Assembly (NCBI RefSeq): GCF_014174255.1
Contig: NZ_JABEQJ010000027.1
Location: 1 to 64,000, forward strand
Direction: 5' to 3'
From: Gluconacetobacter sacchari
Lineage (GTDB): Bacteria; Pseudomonadota; Alphaproteobacteria; Acetobacterales; Acetobacteraceae
DNA length: 64,000 nucleotides
A program made the position numbers and the translations under genes. Below the pieces are notes generated by a model. It was not told where the DNA came from. It did no database searches and worked only from the letters and a program-made list of their open reading frames with translations. Of the stretch, positions 53,997 through 63,070 are shown piece by piece (the first letter of the stretch is position 1; every line of letters starts with the position of its first letter).

Positions 53997-56444
53997 TCAA
54001 AACCCGGTCGACGCGGTAAACAGCGCCGCGAACCCGCCGCCGATATAATAGACCGGCGCGCTGCCGCCGATCACCGTGCCATGGCGGCCGGTGGTGTCGG
54101 CGGCATTCAGGGTCGGGCTGGCGACGCCCGACAGGAAATGCGCGTCGGTGATATTGACGAAGTTCATCCGCAAGGTCGGGGCGTGCAGCCGCGAGACATC
54201 CGAAAAGCGATAGCCGAAGGCCAGGTCCCCGGTCGCATGGTCCGACAGCCGCTCGTCATTCATGAAGCTCGCATACTGGTGGCCGACATATTTCACCGTC
54301 GCGACGCCGAACAGATGCCCGTCATCATAGCTCAACCCGGCGGCGGCCTGCAAAGTGGGGCTGCGCACGGCGGTCTTGCCGCGCGTCGGCAGCACGTCGC
54401 CATCGGCCGCGATATCGTTGTCGATCGTCGCATGCAGATATTCGCCCGATACATAGGGGCTGAAATGATGCCACGGCCGGGTGCCGATCTCCACATCCAC
54501 CCCGCGCGAGGTCTGGCCGCCGGCATTGATCGTGGACTGGACCAGCGAATTGTTGACGCTGATCTCGGTCGCCACCTGCCGGTTGGTGAAATTATAGTTG
54601 AACAGCGTCAGGCTGCCGACGATCCATCGCCCGTCATAACGATAGCCGAGTTCTTCCGAAATCGAATATTCCGGCCGCGTGTCCGACACCCCCCGCTGGT
54701 ACGCCAGGCCGGAGGTCGGGTCGTATTCGTTATAGAACGCGCTGCTGGCCGGCGCGCGGAAATTGGTGGTGGCATTCAGGAAGATCTGATGGCGCCGGTC
54801 CACCCGCCAGCGCAGGCCGAACCGGGGCAGCGGCTCGAAATAATTCCCGTCCGCGCGATATTGCGGCCCCGGCATGGCGTTCACGCCGTCGCGCGTCAGC
54901 ATCACCGCCTTGAACCCGGCATCGATCGTCAGCCGGTCATGCAGCAGCGCGATATGGTCGCCCAGGAACAGCGCATTGGCCTGCGAGATGGTGTGCTGGT
55001 TGCCGGCCAGAAACTGGCTGCCATCCGCCAGCAGAATCGTGTCGCTGTTCCGCACCGCCCAGATATCGGCCGCATGGCCGTTGCCGCCGACGGGCGTGAA
55101 ACTGTCCTGCTCGGTGTCGTCGGTATAATCGTACCAGTAGCCCAGGACGAAATCGTTCCATTTCCAGCGATAATGCAGCGCGCTGTTGAAGCCGGAGCGA
55201 TAGCTGCGCTGGGTATAGTTGGCGCGCACCACCGCCACCCCATCCACCGCGCCGGGCAGCGTCAGGTCCTGGCCCACGGGCCGCGTGCCGTCATACAGCC
55301 CGCTTTCCGGCAGGGTCGACCCGGCCGGGAAATTGCCGTAGGCGAACTGGGCATAGGGCGTGACATCCAGCGACAGGCGCCCGGTCAGGCGCAGATGCAC
55401 CGGCGCGCCCACATAAAGCGTCCGCTCCGGGTCCCGCCACAGGCGCCAGTAGTCGGTGCCGCCCTGCGCGTCGGTCACGTCATAGCGCGCGGCCAGGTTG
55501 TTGGCGCCGCCGATGCCATCCTGCTTCCACGATGCCAGCGTGGGCTGCGGGTAATGGCTGGTGTCCGTCTGGTTCCACGATCCCAGGATGGCGGCATGGC
55601 TGCCCGCGCCCCAGTCTTTCACGAACTTGAAATCGACATGCTGGCGCGTGTCGCGCCCCGGCCCGCGCCAGTTGTCGGTCGCGCCATGGGAGTACGAGAC
55701 GAAGCCGCGCACGCCGCTCCTGCCGATCGCGCCGGTATCGAGCCGCACGAACGCGCGGTTGGTGTCGTACGACCCATAGGACACGCCGGCATAGCCGCCG
55801 GCCTTGCGCGCGGGGTCGCGGAAAGCCAGGCTCATCAGCCCCCCGGCGGCATTCAGCACCGGGCTGTCCAGGTCCGCCGCCCCCTGGGCGAGCGACACGC
55901 TGTCATAATTCTCGCTGTCGGCGAATTGCGACGGATAGCCCGAATAATAGGCGACATCGTTCAGCGGCATCCCCTCCAGCACATAGCCCAGCGCGTCATT
56001 GCCCAGGCCCCGCACGCTGATGTCGGTGGCGGGCGAGAAGCCGAACGGATCGGAGGTCGAGACATTGGCCCCGGGCAGGACCGAGACAAGCTGGAAGGCC
56101 GTGGCGGTGGGCGGCTGGCGGCTGATATAGTCCTGGTCCACCGTGCTGACCGACCTGTCGCCCTGCCCGGCACGGATCAGCCCGCCGCCCGGATGACGGC
56201 CCGGCACCTGGTCGGCATCCCCGATCACCCGGATCGTTTCCGTCTTCGGCGCCGGCGGGGCAGGGTGCCGCGCCGGCCCGGCGGCCTCCGGCGTCCCGGC
56301 CGGCGCCGGGGCCGCCTGCGCCCACGCGGCGCCCGAATGCACGGCGAGCGCGCACAGCGAAACGCCGACCAGCAGCCAGTTGCATCGCGCACGGCCCGCC
56401 ACCGATCCGGCGGCCTGCGCCAGGCCCATCCCCGCATGCTTCAT
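53997..56444 (-). CDS. TonB-dependent receptor
   Basis: 815 residues. Signal CNWLLVGVSLCALAVHSGAA (Sec), then a Pro/Ala-rich linker, plug (AFQLVSVLPGANVSTSDPFG, ISVRGLGNDALGYVLEGMPL) and beta-barrel ending FAALFTASTGF. It resembles CirA/FecA-like receptors with a long N-terminus. Ligand unknown. ATG 56444 is preferred over 56474. It is the fourth TonB receptor in the 38-56 kb stretch and is not obviously linked to a neighbouring ABC system. It converges on the dioxygenase gene. Confidence 0.87.
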   Translation of the reverse strand: MKHAGMGLAQAAGSVAGRARCNWLLVGVSLCALAVHSGAAWAQAAPAPAGTPEAAGPARHPAPPAPKTETIRVIGDADQVPGRHPGGGLIRAGQGDRSVSTVDQDYISRQPPTATAFQLVSVLPGANVSTSDPFGFSPATDISVRGLGNDALGYVLEGMPLNDVAYYSGYPSQFADSENYDSVSLAQGAADLDSPVLNAAGGLMSLAFRDPARKAGGYAGVSYGSYDTNRAFVRLDTGAIGRSGVRGFVSYSHGATDNWRGPGRDTRQHVDFKFVKDWGAGSHAAILGSWNQTDTSHYPQPTLASWKQDGIGGANNLAARYDVTDAQGGTDYWRLWRDPERTLYVGAPVHLRLTGRLSLDVTPYAQFAYGNFPAGSTLPESGLYDGTRPVGQDLTLPGAVDGVAVVRANYTQRSYRSGFNSALHYRWKWNDFVLGYWYDYTDDTEQDSFTPVGGNGHAADIWAVRNSDTILLADGSQFLAGNQHTISQANALFLGDHIALLHDRLTIDAGFKAVMLTRDGVNAMPGPQYRADGNYFEPLPRFGLRWRVDRRHQIFLNATTNFRAPASSAFYNEYDPTSGLAYQRGVSDTRPEYSISEELGYRYDGRWIVGSLTLFNYNFTNRQVATEISVNNSLVQSTINAGGQTSRGVDVEIGTRPWHHFSPYVSGEYLHATIDNDIAADGDVLPTRGKTAVRSPTLQAAAGLSYDDGHLFGVATVKYVGHQYASFMNDERLSDHATGDLAFGYRFSDVSRLHAPTLRMNFVNITDAHFLSGVASPTLNAADTTGRHGTVIGGSAPVYYIGGGFAALFTASTGF

Positions 56445-56551
56445 CACGCCAACCACCAGCCTCCCAGGCGGCACCCGCGCGCCGCAAAACCCTCTCTATA
56501 GGAGGTGTGATTCGACCGGCGCAATGCAACGCGCCAGCACGGGCGCCTCCT

Positions 56552-56908
56552 TCAGCCCGCCGCCATCGCCCGGTCGATCGCGGCGAGCAGGTCGGTATCG
56601 TCGAACGGCTTCTCCATGACGATCGCCGACCGATGCAGGACCCGATCGCGCAGCGGGTCGCCGCTGATGAAGATATGCGGCACGAATCCCCCGCGCAGAA
56701 TCTCCTGTACCGCCGCGACACCGCTGCCCTCGCGCAAATGTGCATCGATAATCATCAGGTCCGGGCGTTCCCGCGCCGCCGCGCGCACCGCGCCGGATTG
56801 CGTGGATTCAATTTCGCCGACACGATGGCCGAGCCCTTCCAGCAGTTCCGTCAGCAGCATGGCGATCAACGTCTCGTCTTCCACCAGCAGGATACGCAAG
56901 CTCTTCAC
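56552..56908 (-). CDS. Receiver-only response regulator
   Basis: 118 residues, a single CheY-like domain: ILLVEDETLI (acidic pocket), phosphoacceptor Asp55 in LMIIDAHL, switch region FISGDP and Lys100 in VMEKPFDD. No output domain, so it works by protein contact or as a phosphate relay. It starts at GTG 56908. It is divergent from the large CheB-CheR-kinase gene, whose kinase may phosphorylate it. DAHLREGSG is a motif often seen in regulators paired with HWE/hybrid kinases. Confidence 0.9.
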   Translation of the reverse strand: MKSLRILLVEDETLIAMLLTELLEGLGHRVGEIESTQSGAVRAAARERPDLMIIDAHLREGSGVAAVQEILRGGFVPHIFISGDPLRDRVLHRSAIVMEKPFDDTDLLAAIDRAMAAG

Positions 56909-57299
56909 CGCACGGCATCCCGCGCGCACCGGCCGTCGCGGCGCGCATGGCCGGTCCGCGACCCGGCCGGCAACATCATGTCGTACACGGCGGGGTTGCG
57001 AAGCATCGGGCGCACGATGCGGCTGGAACAGGCCGGACGATCGGCCGGCGAACAGGGGGGACTCATGATCTCGCTCCACTATGAAGACTGTCCGGATGCC
57101 GCTCACCATCCGGCGACGCGCGCCCGTTGCGCCAGGCCCGATGGAACGGGCCTCGGCCAGAGTTCCATCGGATGCCGAAAATATCGCGATCGATCACGAT
57201 TCGATTTTTTCGGCGGTCGCCTCACTGGTGCCGGTTTCGCATGCTAGGCTGCGATCGTGCGTGCCGAATGGCAGACCAGTGGGGGCAGTCGAAGGGAGA
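56909..57299. other. 391-base divergent gap between receiver gene and hybrid sensor gene
   Basis: No supported gene. Both neighbouring frames run on into it (to 57109 on the minus strand, 57081 on the plus strand), but conserved sequence starts only at 56908 and 57300. An AT-richer patch at 57175-57215 (GATCACGATTCGATTTTTTC) could hold the promoter of the hybrid gene. Confidence 0.45.
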
Positions 57300-60200
57300 A
57301 TGGATGTGATACCCTTGGACAAACCCGAAAAATCCGAATTCACGGTCGTCGGGCTCGGCGCGTCGTCCGGTGGACTGGATGCGTGCCGAAAGTTCCTCGC
57401 CGCCCTGCATGATGGCAAGGACCTGGCTCTGATTCTGATCCAGCACCTGGACCCGACGCATGAAAGCCTCATGGCATCGCTGCTATCCGGTCACACCAAT
57501 CTAGCGGTGCGCCAGGCGGAAGACAACATGATCATCGCGCCGGGCCATCTCTATCTCATTCCGCCCGGGGTCTATCTCTCGGTGGCCGACGGCGCGCTCC
57601 ATCTGTCCGAACCGCTGGCCCAGCACGGCGCGCGCCTGCCGTTCGATTTCCTGCTGCGGTCCCTGGCCCGCGATTACGGGCCGCGCGCGGTCGCCGTCAT
57701 CCTGTCCGGCACGGGCCATGACGGCGCGGGCGGCATCGAGCAGGTCAAGGCCCATGGCGGGTTCGTCGTCGCGCAGGACCCGGCCGAGGCGGCGTTCGAC
57801 GGCATGCCGCGCAGCGCGATCGACACGGGCTGGGTCGACGTGGTCTCTCCGGTCGCCGAGATCCCGGCGGTCCTGGCCGGCCGAGCCGGGCCGCTGTCGG
57901 CGGCCCGCGACGGCGGCGCCGAATGGCTCACCTCCATCCTCGCGTTCCTGCGCACGCGCGGCGCGCATGATTTCAAGCTCTACAAGGCCGGGACGCTGCA
58001 AAGACGCATCGAGCGGCGGATCGCCATGGCGCCGCAGACGGGCGGCGATCCGGCGCGCTATCTCGTCCTGCTGCATCGCGACCCGCAGGAATGCGATCTG
58101 CTGATGCATGATCTGCTGATCAACGTCACCGGCTTCTTTCGCGACCCGGCGGTGTTCGACCTGCTGGCCCGGACGACGATCCCCGACCTGATCGCCGATC
58201 ACAGGGTCGACCAGCCGATCCGGATCTGGGTCGCCGGATGCAGCACGGGCGAGGAAGCCTATTCGCTGGCGATACTGTTCACCGAGGCCCTGGCCATTGC
58301 CGGCCGCGCGACGGGCGTGCAGGTCATCGCCTCCGACATCGATGCCGATGCCATCGCCATCGCGCGAGAGGGCGTCTATTCGGAAGAGGCGGTGCGCACG
58401 CTCCCGCCCGAGCGGCTGGCCCGCTTCTTCGTCAAGGAAAACCGGAACTGGCGCGTGGTGCCCGCGTTGCGCGGCATCGTGCTGTTCACGGTGCAGGACG
58501 TCCTCGCCGACCTGCCCTTTTCGCGGATCGACCTCATCTCCTGCCGCAACCTGCTGATCTATCTGCGGCCCGAGGCACAGGCGCGCATCGTCTCGCTGTT
58601 TCATTTCGCCCTGCGCGAGGGCGGCGTGCTGCTGCTGGGCAGCGCCGAGCGCATCGCCGAGGAAGATACGCGCTTCGCGCTGATCTCGAAGGCCGCCCGC
58701 CTCTATCGCCATCTCGGGCGGGCGCGGCCGGGCGATCTGGATTTCGCGATCGGCGGCGGCAAGGGCGCCCGGCCGCCGATGCGCGCCATCGGGGCGGCGG
58801 CGCGCGCGCGCCAGTCGGCGCTGGCCGATCTCTGCCGGGCCGTGATCATGGACGTCCACGCCCCGGCGACGGTCCTGGTCGACCGCAATGACGAATGCGT
58901 CTATGCGCTGGGCCCGACCGAACGCTATCTGCGGGTGCCGTCCGGCGCCGCGTCGCGGCATATCCTGGCGATGGTGCTGCCCGCGATGCGCGCCCGCCTG
59001 CGCTCGGCGATCGTGCAGGCCCGCCGCCAGGGCAGGCGGGTCACGGCCTCCGGCGGCGGCGGCACGCGCGACGGCAACCCGTTCAGCCTGGCGTTCGACA
59101 TCCAGCCGGTCGAGGGCGCGGGCGAATCCCTGCTGGTGGTCTGCTTCGTCGAAACGCGGCGCGTCGACGCGCGCGCCCATCCGGGCGGGTCGTCGGACAG
59201 CCAGCGCGTCGCGGCGCTGGAGCAGGAACTCGCCGCGACGCGGGCCGAGCTTCAGGCGGCGCTCCGCGATCTCGAAATCGTCGGCGAAGAGCAGAAGACG
59301 AGCGACGAAGTCGCCAAATCCACCAGCGAGGAATACCAAACGACCAACGAGGACCTGCTGACCTCGACGGAAGAGCTGCAATCGCTCAACGAGGAACTGA
59401 CGGCGCTGAACAGCCAGTTGCAGGAAACGCTGGAACGCCAGCGCACGACCGCGAACGATTTGCAGAACGTCCTGAACAGCACGGAGGTCGCCACGATCGT
59501 TCTCGACACCGAATTGCGCATCCGCTTCTTCACGCCGGCCACGAAGTCGATCTTCAGCGTGATCCCGACCGATATCGGCCGCCCGCTGGCCGACCTGCGC
59601 TCCCTGGCGCCGGACAATACTTTGTTCGACGACGCGCGCTCCGTCATCATCACCGGACAGGTGCTGGAGCAGGAGACCGAAACCGCCGACACCGCGACCT
59701 GGTATCGCCGCCGCGTGCTGCCCTATCGCACGGCGGAAAACGGAATCGAGGGCGTCGTCATCACCTTCGATGATATTACAGCGCGCAAGCGCACGGCCGA
59801 CGCGCTGGAGGCCGCCCGGCGGGCGGCGGAACTGGCGGATCTGGCGAAATCCCGTTTCCTCGCCGCCGCCAGCCACGATCTGCGCCAGCCGCTGCAATCA
59901 TTGATGCTGATCCAGGGCTTGCTGAAAAGAACCGTGACCGGCGAAAAGGCCGCCCTGCTGGTGGCGCGTCTTCACGAGACGGTCAGCACGATGTCGGGCA
60001 TGCTCAATGCGCTGCTGGACATAAACCAGATCGAAACCGGAACGATACCCGTCTCGGTCGCGGTCTTCCCCGTCAACGACCTGCTCGCCAGCCTGCGCGC
60101 CGAACTGACCGACCTGGCGCTGATCCGCCACCTGCGCCTGCGGGTGTCGCCCAGCAGCGCGTTCGTGCGCAGCGATCCGCGATTGCTGGGCCAGATGCTG

Positions 60201-60953
60201 CGCAACCTGATCGCCAACGCGCTGAAATATACCGAAAGCGGCGGCGTGCTGGTCGGCTGCCGCCGGGAGGCGGGCAATCTGCGCATCGAGGTCTGGGACA
60301 CCGGCATCGGCATTCCGGCCGGCGAGTTCCAGTCGATTTTCGAGGAATATCATCAGCTCGGCAACGCGGCCCGCGCGCATGAGCGGGGGCTGGGGCTCGG
60401 CCTGTCCATCGTCCGGCGCCTGGGCGACCTGCTGGGCCATCCCGTGCGGGTCCGCTCGCATGTGGGCAAGGGATCGGTCTTTTCCATCGCGGTCCCGCGC
60501 GCGACGGACCCGATGCTCTCTGCGCCCGCGCCGAGGCAGGGTGACGGCGCCGAGGCCGCGCCCGCGCCGGCGGTGAACATCCTGATCGTGGAAGACGACC
60601 CGGACGTGCGCGCCCTGCTCGCGCAGGTCCTGCGGGCCGAGGGGCACCGTGTCACCGCGGTCCCCGACGGCCGCGCGGCGCTGGCGACGGTGCGCCGGGC
60701 CGGCCTGGGCCCCGACATCGTGCTGGCCGACTACAATCTTCCCGACGGCATGAGCGGCATCGACACGATCACGCAGGTCACGACGCTGGCGCGGCGCCCG
60801 GTCCGGTCGATCATCCTGACCGGCGATATCTCCAACGCGACCCTGCGCGAGATCGCGCAACATCCCTGCGTGCGGCTCAACAAGCCGGTCGAGGCGTTCG
60901 CGCTGCTCCAGGCGGTGCGGGGCCTGCTGTCATCGGGCGCGCCGCGTCAGTGA
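57300..60953 (+). CDS. CheB-CheR-PAS-histidine kinase-receiver fusion protein
   Basis: 1,217 residues in one chain. CheB methylesterase (about 12-190): Ser22 (GASSGG), His49 (IQHLDP), Asp141 (GTGHDG). CheR methyltransferase (about 210-470): FFRDPAVFDLL, VAGCSTGEEAYSLA, SCRNLLIYL. Coiled coil (about 640-720): QTTNEDLLTSTEELQSLNEE. PAS (about 725-840). HisKA with His859 (AASHDLRQPLQ), HATPase with NLIANALKYT, DTGIGIP and GLGLGLS. C-terminal receiver with VEDDPDV and Asp1144 (VLADYNLPDG). The CheB part lacks its own N-terminal receiver. It is a cytoplasmic signalling hub of the CheB/CheR-hybrid class, whose input and methylation targets are unknown. No chemotaxis genes are nearby. GTG 57306 is an alternative start. 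Confidence 0.93.
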   Translation: MDVIPLDKPEKSEFTVVGLGASSGGLDACRKFLAALHDGKDLALILIQHLDPTHESLMASLLSGHTNLAVRQAEDNMIIAPGHLYLIPPGVYLSVADGALHLSEPLAQHGARLPFDFLLRSLARDYGPRAVAVILSGTGHDGAGGIEQVKAHGGFVVAQDPAEAAFDGMPRSAIDTGWVDVVSPVAEIPAVLAGRAGPLSAARDGGAEWLTSILAFLRTRGAHDFKLYKAGTLQRRIERRIAMAPQTGGDPARYLVLLHRDPQECDLLMHDLLINVTGFFRDPAVFDLLARTTIPDLIADHRVDQPIRIWVAGCSTGEEAYSLAILFTEALAIAGRATGVQVIASDIDADAIAIAREGVYSEEAVRTLPPERLARFFVKENRNWRVVPALRGIVLFTVQDVLADLPFSRIDLISCRNLLIYLRPEAQARIVSLFHFALREGGVLLLGSAERIAEEDTRFALISKAARLYRHLGRARPGDLDFAIGGGKGARPPMRAIGAAARARQSALADLCRAVIMDVHAPATVLVDRNDECVYALGPTERYLRVPSGAASRHILAMVLPAMRARLRSAIVQARRQGRRVTASGGGGTRDGNPFSLAFDIQPVEGAGESLLVVCFVETRRVDARAHPGGSSDSQRVAALEQELAATRAELQAALRDLEIVGEEQKTSDEVAKSTSEEYQTTNEDLLTSTEELQSLNEELTALNSQLQETLERQRTTANDLQNVLNSTEVATIVLDTELRIRFFTPATKSIFSVIPTDIGRPLADLRSLAPDNTLFDDARSVIITGQVLEQETETADTATWYRRRVLPYRTAENGIEGVVITFDDITARKRTADALEAARRAAELADLAKSRFLAAASHDLRQPLQSLMLIQGLLKRTVTGEKAALLVARLHETVSTMSGMLNALLDINQIETGTIPVSVAVFPVNDLLASLRAELTDLALIRHLRLRVSPSSAFVRSDPRLLGQMLRNLIANALKYTESGGVLVGCRREAGNLRIEVWDTGIGIPAGEFQSIFEEYHQLGNAARAHERGLGLGLSIVRRLGDLLGHPVRVRSHVGKGSVFSIAVPRATDPMLSAPAPRQGDGAEAAPAPAVNILIVEDDPDVRALLAQVLRAEGHRVTAVPDGRAALATVRRAGLGPDIVLADYNLPDGMSGIDTITQVTTLARRPVRSIILTGDISNATLREIAQHPCVRLNKPVEAFALLQAVRGLLSSGAPRQ

Positions 60954-61109
60954 TGCCATCCACCGCCCCCGCCTCCATGTCCGCCCTCGCGGCCGCCTCC
61001 GCCCCCATGGCCGCCGCCCCGTTCCCCCCGCGCACCCCCCCCCAGCCGCCACCCCGTCCGGGCCCGCGCCAGCAAGGCGCTCCAGATCCAGAAGACCTGG
61101 GGATAGCGT

Positions 61110-62045
61110 TCAGTCGCGAAGATCGGGTGGGGCCATGCCCGGCAGGGACGTGTCGGACATCGAGGCTCTGCACCGCTCTTCGAACCGTTCGAGCAGGCGC
61201 GATTTCCGGGCGTTGTCCAGCGTCGCGATGCCGACCACCATCGGGCGATGGTCACCCGCCAGCCGGACCCGGACGACGCGCCGCCCGTCCAGCGCCAGGT
61301 CCGAACGCGGCCGGACATTGGCCAGCGTATAGCCATAGCCGTTGGCGACCATGGTCCGCACCACCTCCTGGTGCGCGGAGCGGGAATACATCTTCGGCTC
61401 CAGCCCCTCGCGGAAGAAGAGCGCGAGGAAATATTCGCGGCTCAGCGGCAGGTCCAGCAGGATCAGCGGCTCGTCCGCGAGTTCGCGCAGCGCCACGGCC
61501 TCGCGCCCCGCGAAAGGATGGGCCTCGCTGACCAGGATATGCGGGGGCAGGCTGGCAAGGGGCAGGAAGCTGATGCCGTCGGGGATCTGAAGGTCGTAGG
61601 TGATGGCGATATCGATCTCGGCCCGCTTCAGCCGGTCCATGAGCTGCTCGTGATCGGCCTCGAACTGCCGGATTTCCGTGGCCGGATAGCTGGACATGAA
61701 GCCATGCGCCAGCTCCGGCATGATCAGCGGCGCCAGCGTGACCATGGCACCGACGTTCAATCGGCCCCGCACCTGGTCCGTGACCTCGGAAGCGGCGGTA
61801 TAAAGGCCCTCGGCCATCTGGATCACCCGCTTGGCATCCAGGACCAGCCGGCGTCCCGCAGGCGTCAGTGAGAGACCCTGCGCATGATGGCGGATGAAAA
61901 GCTGTACGCCGAGTTCCTGCTCCAGATGGCCGATCGCGGTGGAGATGGATGGTTGAGAGATCGACAATTTCTCCGAGGCATGCCTGATCGACCCGGCCTC
62001 GCCGGCCGCGACGAAATATTCAAGCTGGCGGAGGGTATAACGCAT
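61110..62045 (-). CDS. LysR-family transcriptional regulator
   Basis: 311 residues. N-terminal winged helix (1-60): LRQLEYFVAAGEAGSIRHAS, SISQPSISTAIGHLEQELGV. The C-terminal effector-binding domain has two periplasmic-binding-like lobes (LNVGAMVTLAPLIMPELA; GYGYTLANVRPRSDL). It is of the CbbR/OxyR-length type. It lies 29 bases after the class II aldolase gene on the same strand, an atypical arrangement since LysR genes usually diverge from targets; it may thus be co-transcribed and also control the divergent flavoprotein gene. Confidence 0.93.
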   Translation of the reverse strand: MRYTLRQLEYFVAAGEAGSIRHASEKLSISQPSISTAIGHLEQELGVQLFIRHHAQGLSLTPAGRRLVLDAKRVIQMAEGLYTAASEVTDQVRGRLNVGAMVTLAPLIMPELAHGFMSSYPATEIRQFEADHEQLMDRLKRAEIDIAITYDLQIPDGISFLPLASLPPHILVSEAHPFAGREAVALRELADEPLILLDLPLSREYFLALFFREGLEPKMYSRSAHQEVVRTMVANGYGYTLANVRPRSDLALDGRRVVRVRLAGDHRPMVVGIATLDNARKSRLLERFEERCRASMSDTSLPGMAPPDLRD

Positions 62046-62074
62046 GCTGTATTTTCTATATCATCGCTGGCCGC

Positions 62075-62872
62075 TCAGTCTCTGTAGCCGGGCTCTTCCC
62101 GGTCAAGGATCAGTTTCATTTCCTCAAAATGGCGGATGGAGAAATCGGTGATCTTTTCCCAATCCCTGGCGGTCTTCTCCGCCACGTCGTCGGCCAGGAC
62201 CGAGAGCGGCCGGCCGGTCGAATAGGCGGCGACCAGGATCTGGCAGGCGCGTTCCAGGGTGTACATGTCGTCGAAGGCTTCGCCGACGCTGGAGGCGACG
62301 ACCATGACGCCGTGATTGCCCATCATCAAGCGTGTCCGGTCACCCATCAACCCCGCGAGCCGCGCGCCTTCGGCATCGCTGTCGGCCATGCCGCCATAAT
62401 GGCGGTCGACCACGATTCGTCTGAAATAGCGGGCGGTGTTCTGCTCGATGGGGGGAATCACCGGATCCTGTAGGGTGGCGATCGCCGTCGCATGAACCGG
62501 ATGCAGGTGCAGCGCCACCCGTGCCCGTGGATTGCGCCGGTGCAACTGGCCGTGAATGGCCCACGCGGTCGGATCCAGGTCACGGCTCTGCGCGTCGCCC
62601 GGCTGGTTCGTGTCCACCAGCACCAGTTCGCTGGCGCGGATCGTGGAGAAATGCCGCCATTTGGGGTTGATCAGGAAGCGCGTGCCGTCATCGGAAATCG
62701 CGGCGCTGAAATGGTTGGCGACGGCCTCGTGCAGTCCCAGGCGAGCCGAGATGCGGAAAGCGGCCGCGAGATCCACCCGCATGGCCTGTTCGATGTCGTG
62801 GCTCAAGCAGGCCTCCGCAAGATCGATCTTCTGATAATGCGGTAGCGTAAGGATGTTTGGTCTTTTGCGCAA
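62075..62872 (-). CDS. Class II aldolase/adducin-family protein
   Basis: 265 residues. Metal-binding pattern: HLHPVHA (two His), later MMGNHGVMV with the third His, in the aldolase II fold; GLHEAVANHFSAAISDDGTR near the start matches sugar-phosphate aldolase/epimerase members. It may cleave or epimerise a sugar, or be a decarboxylase-type relative; substrate not predicted. It precedes a LysR gene and diverges from a flavoprotein monooxygenase, so the three may form a catabolic unit. Confidence 0.88.
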   Translation of the reverse strand: MRKRPNILTLPHYQKIDLAEACLSHDIEQAMRVDLAAAFRISARLGLHEAVANHFSAAISDDGTRFLINPKWRHFSTIRASELVLVDTNQPGDAQSRDLDPTAWAIHGQLHRRNPRARVALHLHPVHATAIATLQDPVIPPIEQNTARYFRRIVVDRHYGGMADSDAEGARLAGLMGDRTRLMMGNHGVMVVASSVGEAFDDMYTLERACQILVAAYSTGRPLSVLADDVAEKTARDWEKITDFSIRHFEEMKLILDREEPGYRD

Positions 62873-63070
62873 AGATCGTTTTTTGAAGCCTTCCCAAGGT
62901 TTTTCATTGCCGTTCCGGTGTCCGAAGCGCCCCGGGCGCGCATGCGTCGGGAAAAGCTAAGCAGCGATGATCAAAAAGATTGTTTAGTGAATTGTCTTGT
63001 TTCCATATAAAAACGGACATCTTTTTGGAGCCGGCATCGGTTTCGGCGCAGTCGAAAAAGGGCATCCGGA

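Noticed and set aside
60947-61336. Gly/Ala/Arg-rich minus-strand frame overlapping the end of the hybrid sensor and the LysR gene
   Set aside because: Low-complexity translation of GC-rich DNA; it overlaps two firm genes and has no family features.
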